Source: Chloroflexota bacterium (GTDB taxonomy: Bacteria > Chloroflexota > Limnocylindria > Limnocylindrales > CSP1-4). Taken from it: a stretch of 6,178 nucleotides of DNA. Below are positions 1 to 5,454 of this stretch, in pieces. Where the stretch lies: NCBI GenBank assembly GCA_025355255.1, contig JANYAA010000219.1:1-6178 (forward strand). The letters are read 5' to 3'. Position 1 is the first letter of the stretch. The number at the start of each line of letters is the position of its first letter. The notes beneath the pieces were generated by a model, which saw only the letters and a program-made list of their open reading frames with translations, searched no databases and was not told the origin of the DNA. The position numbers were made by a program, and so were the translations under genes.

Positions 1-41
1 AGGCGCCCAGCGGCTATCGTGTAGCACCCTGACACAGCACC

Positions 42-45
42 GGAG
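42..45 (+). promoter_or_regulatory. Shine-Dalgarno-like GGAG for the first gene
   Basis: GGAG lies 7 nt before the GTG at 53. This spacing is normal for a ribosome binding site and is the main reason for choosing that start, because the reading frame stays open to the left window edge. The match is short, so the start remains tentative. Confidence 0.45.
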
Positions 46-52
46 CCCGATC

Positions 53-898
53 GTGGATATCAGCCTCGGCGAACCCAAGATCTACAGCCTGGACCCGCGC
101 TTTGCGCCCGAGGACCTGCAGCGCAAGGCCGAGGAGAAGAAGACGGGGGCGCTCGGCACGGGCTTTGGCGGCCTCATGTCGCGGCCGAAGCCCGAGGAGG
201 TCCAGCTGGCGGCCACGCAGAAGCGCGTGGAGCCGCTCTGGCACGTGGCTGCCACGGCGCACTACGTCTATGACCGGATGCGTGACTACACCATCCCGGC
301 CAGCGCCACAGATGTCCGCGCCGTGACGTTTCTGGGCAATGACTTCGCGGTCAACGGCGCAGGCCGGCCCGGCGCGGCCTTTGGCTTCCCGGTACTGGAG
401 CACTGCGCAGACGACTTCCGCGAGGAGGTCTGGCAGGAGGGCGCAACGGGCGGCCACGTGCCCAACGGTCCGGCGCTGCTGGCCGGTCCCAAGACGGAGC
501 GAGCCGACCTCGGCGAACTCAGCGCGGACGACACCTTGGTCATCACGCCCGAGCATCGGGCGTCGGCCATCGTGCGAAGCCTGCTCGCCAAGCTCCTGCG
601 CCCGCTGCAGGCGGACCAGGTGTTTGAGGAATCGTTGGAAGTGGAGTGCATCGAGCTGGTCTTTCGGCCCATCGTCGCCTACGAGTTCGTCCTGCCCGCC
701 AAGGACCGCCGCGGCTTTGTGGAGGTGGACGCCATCACCGGCGAAGTGAAGACCGCCACGTCGCTCAAGATGCAGATCAGCCGCCATGTCAGCAAGGACG
801 CGCTGTTCGACATCGGTGCCGACACCATCGGCCTGCTGGTCCCGGGCGGGAACATCGCGCTCAAGGTTGCCCGCCTCGCCATCGACCGCAACTACTGA
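53..898 (+). CDS. Uncharacterised protein with a PepSY-like C-terminal segment
   Basis: This is a 281-residue protein that I do not recognise as a characterised family. It has no signal peptide and no clear membrane helix, so it is probably cytoplasmic. The N-terminal part has a Trp/Tyr-rich block, EPLWHVAATAHYVYDR (residues 60-75), which looks like a conserved core. A helix around 168-184 is followed by two strands ending in VEVDAITGEV (223-232). The 'v-x-vDa-x-tGev' pattern is typical of PepSY-type domains, which often bind or inhibit partner proteins, but this is a motif resemblance only. The C-terminus (about 256-278) is mildly hydrophobic with a PGG turn. The GTG start is supported by an upstream GGAG. 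The frame is open for 17 codons further upstream to the window edge, so a longer N-terminus cannot be excluded. The MFS gene follows after 34 nt. Coding status is well supported by length and codon pattern; function is unknown. Confidence 0.8.
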   Translation: MDISLGEPKIYSLDPRFAPEDLQRKAEEKKTGALGTGFGGLMSRPKPEEVQLAATQKRVEPLWHVAATAHYVYDRMRDYTIPASATDVRAVTFLGNDFAVNGAGRPGAAFGFPVLEHCADDFREEVWQEGATGGHVPNGPALLAGPKTERADLGELSADDTLVITPEHRASAIVRSLLAKLLRPLQADQVFEESLEVECIELVFRPIVAYEFVLPAKDRRGFVEVDAITGEVKTATSLKMQISRHVSKDALFDIGADTIGLLVPGGNIALKVARLAIDRNY

Positions 899-906
899 CA
901 CGCGAC

Positions 907-935
907 CGCCCGGAGACCGGCATCATCTCCGGGTG
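907..935 (+). other. Inverted repeat (stem-loop) covering the MFS gene start
   Basis: CCCGGAGA (909-916) is the exact reverse complement of TCTCCGGG (926-933), with a 9-nt loop between them. A G-U pair (908/934) and a C-G pair (907/935) can extend the stem to 10 pairs. No T-run follows, so it is not a classical intrinsic terminator. The 3' arm reaches the first base of the proposed GTG start of the MFS gene, and the 5' arm holds the only nearby GGAG. A translation-controlling hairpin or a transcript-processing site is possible; a chance GC-rich repeat cannot be excluded. Confidence 0.5.
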
Positions 936-2381
936 ACCACCACCGCCTCCGCAACTGGCCGCACGTCCGAGCTGTTTGCGGTTGGCCGCCGCGGGCTGTC
1001 CATCGGGATTATCGCGTCCATCACGCTGGTGGCTGCGGAGTCGCTCGCCATCGGCACAGTCCTGCCCATGGTGGCCAAGGAGCTGGGCGACCTGCCGCTC
1101 TACGGCTGGGTCTACACCGCGTTCTACATCGGCCAACTGGTGGGCATCGTCATGGCGGGCGGGCTGCTGGACCGGATGCCTCTGCGCCGGCCGTTCGCCG
1201 TTGGTTTGGGGCTGTTTGGCATTGGCCTGCTGGCGGGCGGCCTCGCGCCGTCCATGCCCGTCCTGATCGCGGCCCGCTTTGTGCAGGGCTTCGGCGGCGG
1301 CATGCTTTCGCCCACGGCGTATGTGGTGATCGGGCGGCGTCTGCCGGAGCGGCTGCAGGCGCCGATGTTCGCGCTGATGTCCGCGGCCTGGGTGGCGCCC
1401 GGGATCATCGGTCCGTCAATCGCCGCGTTTGTGGGCGCCATCACCAGCTGGCGCTGGGTGTTTCTGGGCCTCCTGCCGCTGCTTGTGCTGGCCGCCATCC
1501 CGGCGCTTCGCGCGCTGGGCGGCCGCGATGCGCCGCCACAGGCCGCCGATCTCGAGAAGGACAAGGCCGCCGTCCGCCGCCTCCCCAACGCGCTCCTCGC
1601 CGCGGTTGGCGCCGGGCTGCTGATCGCAGCGCTGACCTCGCCTGAGGTGCTGGCCCTGGTGGCCGGGTCCGTCGCGGGCGTTGCGCTGCTGCTGCCGGCG
1701 TTCCGCCGCCTCACGCCCCCCGGCACGCTGCGCCTTGCGCCGGGCGTTCCTGCCGCCGTCCTGCTGCGCGGCATCATGACGTTTGCGTTCTTCTCTGCCG
1801 ATGCGTATGTGGCGCTGCTGCTCCAGACCTGGCGCGGGACCAGCCCAGTGCTCACGGGCGTGGTGTTCACCGTGACGACGATTGCCTGGTCCTGCGGATC
1901 CTGGTGGCAGGCCAGGCGCATCGACGCGTGGGGCCAGCGCCGGTTTGTGGAGCTGGGGTTCCTGTGCATCGTGGTGGGCTCCGCGCTGACGCTTCCCGTG
2001 GCGTCGCCGGGCGTCTCGCCGTGGCTGGCGGTGATCACCTGGATCCTGCCGGGGATCGGCATGGGGCTGATGTATTCCGCGGTGACGCTCGTGGTGCTGC
2101 GCCGCACGGAGCCGTCGGAGCAGGGCGCTGCGTCGTCTGCGCTGCAGCTGGCGGACATCTTGGGCACCGTGCTGGGGACGGGCGTGGGCGGGGCGATCAC
2201 CGCCGCGGGCATCCGCGCCGGGGGCGACGGACTGGGCTGGGCGCTGGGAGCGGTGTTCGCCATCTCGTCCGTGCTTGCGGCTGTGGGTATGTTGGCCTCG
2301 CGGCGTCTTCCCGGGCCGGAGCGTGGCGAGTTCGCACAGGCTGCCCGAAGCGGGGGACCCGCAGGCGCTGCGCTAGACTAG
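933..2381 (+). CDS. MFS transporter, DHA2/EmrB-QacA-like drug exporter
   Basis: This is an inner-membrane secondary transporter of about 482 residues from the GTG start. I count roughly 14 hydrophobic segments, from about residue 22 to 455, with a charged loop in the middle (about 195-218). That layout is usual for the 14-segment DHA2 family of proton-driven multidrug exporters. MFS motif A appears after the second segment (GGLLDRMPLRRPF, 76-88). The RFVQGFGGGMLSP stretch (115-127) and the GIIGPSIAAF...SWRWVF region (157-177) match segments 4 to 6 of this family. The start is uncertain: the frame stays open upstream into the preceding gene, where the translation is Ser/Arg/Pro-rich and looks out of frame. 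The GTG lies in a hairpin, and the nearest GGAG is 17 nt away, too far for a normal ribosome binding site. The substrate cannot be told from the sequence. A 64-nt gap separates it from apt. Confidence 0.88.
   Translation: MTTTASATGRTSELFAVGRRGLSIGIIASITLVAAESLAIGTVLPMVAKELGDLPLYGWVYTAFYIGQLVGIVMAGGLLDRMPLRRPFAVGLGLFGIGLLAGGLAPSMPVLIAARFVQGFGGGMLSPTAYVVIGRRLPERLQAPMFALMSAAWVAPGIIGPSIAAFVGAITSWRWVFLGLLPLLVLAAIPALRALGGRDAPPQAADLEKDKAAVRRLPNALLAAVGAGLLIAALTSPEVLALVAGSVAGVALLLPAFRRLTPPGTLRLAPGVPAAVLLRGIMTFAFFSADAYVALLLQTWRGTSPVLTGVVFTVTTIAWSCGSWWQARRIDAWGQRRFVELGFLCIVVGSALTLPVASPGVSPWLAVITWILPGIGMGLMYSAVTLVVLRRTEPSEQGAASSALQLADILGTVLGTGVGGAITAAGIRAGGDGLGWALGAVFAISSVLAAVGMLASRRLPGPERGEFAQAARSGGPAGAALD
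2374..2379 (+). promoter_or_regulatory. Possible -10 element (TAGACT) for the apt operon
   Basis: TAGACT resembles -10 elements of high-GC bacteria and sits at the end of the MFS gene, within a CTAG-A-CTAG palindrome (2373-2381). Transcription from it would begin near 2386, leaving a leader of about 60 nt before the apt start. No TTGACA-like -35 is seen at the expected distance, so this is weak. Confidence 0.22.
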
Positions 2382-2429
2382 TTGCCCGTCTGCTCGACAA
2401 GCCGCGATGCCCGACGACGTGCCCACAAC

Positions 2430-2435
2430 GGAGGA
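2430..2435 (+). promoter_or_regulatory. Strong Shine-Dalgarno (GGAGGA) deciding the apt start
   Basis: GGAGGA ends 10 nt before the ATG at 2446. It is the best ribosome binding site in the window. It falls inside the longer reading frame that begins at the ATG at 2407, so it argues for the downstream ATG. Confidence 0.7.
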
Positions 2436-2445
2436 ATTGCCCGCC

Positions 2446-2967
2446 ATGTCCGCCGAGACGCTTCGCGGCAAGATTCGCGAAATCCCAGACTTTCCGAAAC
2501 CCGGCATCCTGTTCTACGACATCACCACGCTGCTCAAAGATGCCAGTGCGTATCGCGAATCCATCGACCTGATGCTCGCCCCGTACCGCGACGTCCAGGT
2601 GGACATCGTGGTGGGCATGGAGTCCCGCGGCTTTATCTTCTCGGCGCCCATGGCGCTGGAGCTCAAGGCGGGGCTCGTGCCGGTGCGCAAGCTGGGCAAG
2701 CTCCCGGCCGACACGCTGACCGTGGAGTACGCGCTCGAGTACGGGTCCAACACGCTTGAGATCCACCGGGACGCCATCGCTCCCGGCCAGCGCGTCCTGA
2801 TCGTGGACGACTTGCTGGCCACCGGCGGCACCGTCCGCGGCACGATGGAGCTGGTGGAGCGGCTGCAGGGCGTCGTGGTGGGGCTCGCGTTCCTCGTGGA
2901 GCTTGAGTTCCTCAACGGCCGCGACCGCCTGGAAGGCCGTACCGTCACGAGCGTCGTCCGGTACTGA
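2446..2967 (+). CDS. apt: Adenine phosphoribosyltransferase
   Basis: This cytoplasmic purine-salvage enzyme converts adenine and PRPP to AMP and pyrophosphate. The 173-residue length fits the family (about 170-185). The protein opens with the typical Apt N-terminus IREIPDFPKPGILFYDITTLL (10-30). It then shows VVGMESRGFIF (55-65), the RKLGKLP flexible-loop region (81-87), the EYALEYG segment (94-100) and the type I PRPP-binding loop VLIVDDLLATGGT (117-129) with its two acidic residues. An in-frame ATG at 2407 would add 13 residues, but it has no ribosome binding site and the extra residues do not resemble Apt, so 2446 is preferred. It is the first gene of the run apt / MtnA-like / GNAT / ahcY. 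Its likely role there is to recapture adenine freed when methylthioadenosine is broken down. All key residues appear intact. Confidence 0.95.
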   Translation: MSAETLRGKIREIPDFPKPGILFYDITTLLKDASAYRESIDLMLAPYRDVQVDIVVGMESRGFIFSAPMALELKAGLVPVRKLGKLPADTLTVEYALEYGSNTLEIHRDAIAPGQRVLIVDDLLATGGTVRGTMELVERLQGVVVGLAFLVELEFLNGRDRLEGRTVTSVVRY

Positions 2968-2977
2968 TCGCCTCCTG

Positions 2978-4486
2978 ATGGCCGACCAGCCGCCGACCCA
3001 GGACCCCAACCGCCGGCGCTTCTTCCGCCTGTTCGCGGGCGATGTCGCCACCACCGTTGGCGGCATGCTGGGCGTGGCCCAGTCGCTGCAGCAGGAGTCG
3101 GCCGATGCGGCCCGCTCGCTGCTGACGAGCATCGATCCTGTTGCAGTCCCCGCGGCGCTGAATGCGCCGGTGGTCATTCCGGTGGGCGGCACGATGGTGA
3201 TCCCCGTTGGCGGGTCCGCTGCGCTGCCCGTGCAGGCGACGCCAGGCGGCGGCGGTGCGCCCGTGTGGGACGCCACGAACGCCGGATACCGGGCGCCGTT
3301 CCGATGGGATGGTGACCGCGCGATCCTTGTGGACCAGCGCCAGCTCCCCGACATCCTGGGCGAGGTCTACGTGGAGAGCGCCGCCGATGCCGTGGGGTGC
3401 ATGACCGACGGCGTGATCCACGGCAGCGCCGTGCAGGGCCAACTCGCCGCGCTGACGCTGGCGATCGTCGCGTCGCGCAACCGGGAGTCGCGCCCGTTTG
3501 CGCGCAAGGCAACCATTCGCGGCGCTGCCAACGCCTTCCGGCTGACGCGCCCGGCATCCGCCGCGATTGCGCTGGCCACTGATCGGATGCTGGCGCTGCT
3601 GGACGAGCTTGGCCTTGAGGCCCCGGGTGACGAGGTTGCCGAGGCGTTCCGTCTGGAGGCCGAGGCGATCATCGCGGAGGCCACAGAGGACCACGGGCGC
3701 ATCTCGCAGATGGCGCCCTCCGCGCTGCCGGGCGATCCGGGCACACCGCTCCACGTCCTCACCTTTGGCAGCACCGGCGCCCTGGGCAGCGGCACGTTTG
3801 GCACCGCGCTGGGCGTGATCACCGCGCTCCATCACGCCGGCCGCCCCCTCCACGCGCTGGTGGCCGAAACGCGGCCGCACCACATCGGCTCGCGGCTGGC
3901 CGCATGGGAGCTGAAGCAGGCGGGCGTCCAGCACGCGGTGGTCACAGACGCCGCGGCGCCCGGCTGTATCGCCTCGGGTGAAGTGGACGCGGTCCTGGTG
4001 TCCGCGGAGCTCATCGCCGCCAACGGCGACGTCATCGGCATATCGGGCACCTATCCGCTCGCGCTGGCCGCCGCCGCCGAGGGCATCCCGTTCATCGTGT
4101 GCGCCGCGACGTCGTCCATCGACATCACAGCGCCCGATGGTGAGGGCGCCACCATTGAGGAAGCCCGACCCGGGAGCGTGCTGACCGTCAACGGCCGCCG
4201 CATCGCCCTTGAGGGCACGCAAATCCGCAACCCGCTGCAGGACCTGACGCCGGCATCGCTGGTTACGGCGATCGTCACCGAGCAGGGGATCCTGCGCGCG
4301 CCCTACGGCGAGTCCATCAGCGCAGCGATGGTCACTGCGCACGCACACCGGTCGGCCTCGCGCGGTTATCGCGCCCTGCTGGCCCGCCGTGTCGCCGCCG
4401 CGGCCGAGGCCGCCGAGGCCGCCGAGGTCGCCGAAGCCACGCAGACAGCCGAGGCCGCCGGCCCGGACACCAGCTCGCAGCCCTGA
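2978..4486 (+). CDS. MtnA-family (eIF2B-fold) protein with a degenerate active site and N-terminal extension
   Basis: A 502-residue protein. Residues about 100-455 align by eye with methylthioribose-1-phosphate isomerase: FRWDGDRAILVDQRQLP (108-124), TRPASAAIALATDRM (190-204), STGALGSGTFGTALGVI (265-281), ETRP-x3-GSRLAAWEL (297-312), IAANGD (346-351), PFIVCA (371-376). Known MtnA catalytic and substrate positions (B. subtilis numbering) are mostly changed: Cys160 is Gly264, Asp240 is Glu344, the RGA loop is HGS (148-150), Gln199 is Ile303, Asn250-Lys251 is Gly354-Ile355; only Arg94 (Arg191) is kept. Ordinary isomerase activity is therefore doubtful. About 95 residues precede the domain, starting with a twin-arginine-like NRRRFFR (11-17), a mildly hydrophobic stretch and a duplicated VIPVGG (66-71, 74-79). 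The tail is Ala/Glu-rich. The start lies 10 nt after the apt stop with no ribosome binding site, suggesting coupled translation. Family membership is clear; the reaction is unknown. Confidence 0.85.
   Translation: MADQPPTQDPNRRRFFRLFAGDVATTVGGMLGVAQSLQQESADAARSLLTSIDPVAVPAALNAPVVIPVGGTMVIPVGGSAALPVQATPGGGGAPVWDATNAGYRAPFRWDGDRAILVDQRQLPDILGEVYVESAADAVGCMTDGVIHGSAVQGQLAALTLAIVASRNRESRPFARKATIRGAANAFRLTRPASAAIALATDRMLALLDELGLEAPGDEVAEAFRLEAEAIIAEATEDHGRISQMAPSALPGDPGTPLHVLTFGSTGALGSGTFGTALGVITALHHAGRPLHALVAETRPHHIGSRLAAWELKQAGVQHAVVTDAAAPGCIASGEVDAVLVSAELIAANGDVIGISGTYPLALAAAAEGIPFIVCAATSSIDITAPDGEGATIEEARPGSVLTVNGRRIALEGTQIRNPLQDLTPASLVTAIVTEQGILRAPYGESISAAMVTAHAHRSASRGYRALLARRVAAAAEAAEAAEVAEATQTAEAAGPDTSSQP
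4403..4456 (+). repeat. 9-bp tandem repeat (GCCGAGGCC-like) coding Ala-Glu-Ala
   Basis: Four adjoining units (4403, 4412, 4421, 4430) of GCCGAGGCC, the third and fourth with one change each, plus a fifth perfect unit at 4448-4456 after a 9-nt interruption. They are in frame and encode AEA-AEA-AEV-AEA...AEA in the tail of the MtnA-family protein. Perfect units next to variant ones suggest recent slippage expansion. Confidence 0.75.
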
Positions 4487-5454
4487 TGGCCTCGATCGCG
4501 GTGGGTCAGCGGATCCTCCTGGTGGCCCGCGCCACCGCGGACCGGACGGTGCTGCGCGCTTTCCTTGAGCGCGACCGGATCTTCGCGGCGTACGCGGTGG
4601 CCGATCTAGACGATCGGGAGTTCAGACGCACGCGCTGGGCCGTGGCCACCGCCGGCAGCGAGCCGATCGCGGTGGGCGTCGAGTACTCGGGTCCTACGCC
4701 GCAGCCGCTCTTCGTGATGGGCCGCGATGACGGCATCCACGCCATCCTGCGCGACGTGCTCCGCCCGCGGCTCGCCTACGTCGCCGCCGCTGCGCCCGCG
4801 CTGCCCGCGGTGTCGTCGCTCTACAAGGTGGCCCCGGGCCCCGCGATGATCCGCATGTCCGTGGAGCGGGCAACGTTCCGCCCATACCCGATGCCCGAGG
4901 TTGTGCGGCTGTCGACCAGCGACATCGGCGACCTCAACCGCCTGTACCAGCTGGGGTTTGCCGCGTGGCTGCCCGCAGGCTCGGTGGAGGAGGGGATCTA
5001 TTTCGGCGTCCGTCAGGCGGGTCGCCTGGTGGCCGCGGCCGGCACCCACGTTGTGTCGCGCGAAGGGCGCATCGGCATTGTGGGCAACGTGTTCACCCAT
5101 GAGCAGTACCGCAACCGCGGGTTTGCCAAGGCGGTCACGGCTGCCGTCACCGGGGAGGTGCTGGGCTTGTGCGATGACGTGGTGCTCAATGTCCGCTCCG
5201 ACAACCCGCCGGCCATCGCCGCCTACGCCGGTCTCGGGTACCGTGAGCACTGCCGGTTTGAGGAGCGCCTCGTCCGGCGGAGCGCGCCGGTCTGGCCCGG
5301 CTTCGTGGAGCCGCTTCGTCGGCTGTTCGCCTCGAAGTCCGTCGCCCCGGCGCAGTTTGCCCAAGCGCACCCCATCGCGCCGGCGGCCATCGCACCTGAA
5401 CCTACTGCCGCTATCGCCGCCGACGCCGTCGGCCGGCCCGCCGAGGAGTCCTGA
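4486..5454 (+). CDS. GNAT-family N-acetyltransferase, two-part
   Basis: A 322-residue protein whose C-terminal half (about 138-265) is a GNAT acetyltransferase domain, the fold that moves an acyl group from acyl-CoA to an amine. Visible signs are the [19 protein letters not shown] stretch (199-217), with the acyl-CoA pyrophosphate-binding pattern R-N-R-G-F-A (209-214), and the later N-x4-A-x2-AYAGLGY segment (240-252) typical of the domain's end. The N-terminal half (about 15-130) has strands and helices suggesting a degenerate second GNAT-like or substrate-recognition domain; this is an inference. The last 40 or so residues are Ala/Pro-rich and probably disordered. The ATG overlaps the TGA of the preceding gene by one base and has no ribosome binding site, so it is probably translated by coupling. 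The substrate is not known. Its place between an MtnA relative and ahcY makes a role linked to SAM by-products possible but unproven. Confidence 0.87.
   Translation: MASIAVGQRILLVARATADRTVLRAFLERDRIFAAYAVADLDDREFRRTRWAVATAGSEPIAVGVEYSGPTPQPLFVMGRDDGIHAILRDVLRPRLAYVAAAAPALPAVSSLYKVAPGPAMIRMSVERATFRPYPMPEVVRLSTSDIGDLNRLYQLGFAAWLPAGSVEEGIYFGVRQAGRLVAAAGTHVVSREGRIGIVGNVFTHEQYRNRGFAKAVTAAVTGEVLGLCDDVVLNVRSDNPPAIAAYAGLGYREHCRFEERLVRRSAPVWPGFVEPLRRLFASKSVAPAQFAQAHPIAPAAIAPEPTAAIAADAVGRPAEES
5443..5448 (+). promoter_or_regulatory. Shine-Dalgarno (GAGGAG) for ahcY
   Basis: GAGGAG ends 5 nt before the ATG at 5454, inside the last codons of the acetyltransferase gene. With the TGATG overlap it gives ahcY both its own ribosome binding site and coupling to the upstream gene. 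Confidence 0.6.

Noticed and set aside
11..40. Possible promoter before the first gene (TATCGT or TAGCAC as -10)
   Set aside because: Only partial matches without a -35 element at suitable spacing, and the left edge of the window limits what can be seen.
14..901. Long open frame on the - strand, 295 codons
   Set aside because: It is the antisense shadow of the first gene. Its translation is Arg/Gly/Ala-rich with no recognisable domain, as expected in GC-rich DNA.
786..932. Upstream extension of the MFS gene into the previous gene
   Set aside because: The frame is open but would overlap the preceding gene by over 100 nt. The added residues are Ser/Thr/Arg/Pro-rich and look like an out-of-frame reading.
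909..933. Intrinsic terminator after the first gene
   Set aside because: The inverted repeat is perfect but no T-run follows it, and the next gene starts at its 3' arm.
1124..2263. Long open frame on the - strand, 379 codons, opposite the MFS gene
   Set aside because: The translation is Ser/Pro/Arg/Thr-rich and motif-free, while the + strand encodes a clear membrane transporter with family motifs.
2407..2445. Alternative upstream ATG start for apt
   Set aside because: No ribosome binding site precedes it, the extra 13 residues do not resemble Apt, and a strong GGAGGA sits inside this stretch at the right distance from the ATG at 2446.
1904..2572. + strand open frame of 222 codons overlapping the MFS and apt genes
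   Set aside because: It overlaps two well-supported genes in another frame, and its Gly/Arg/Ala-rich translation lacks any motif.
2197..4348. Two long - strand open frames (2197-3354 and 2945-4348) opposite apt and the MtnA-family gene
   Set aside because: Both mirror strongly supported + strand genes and show no domain, no ribosome binding site and no biased protein composition of their own.
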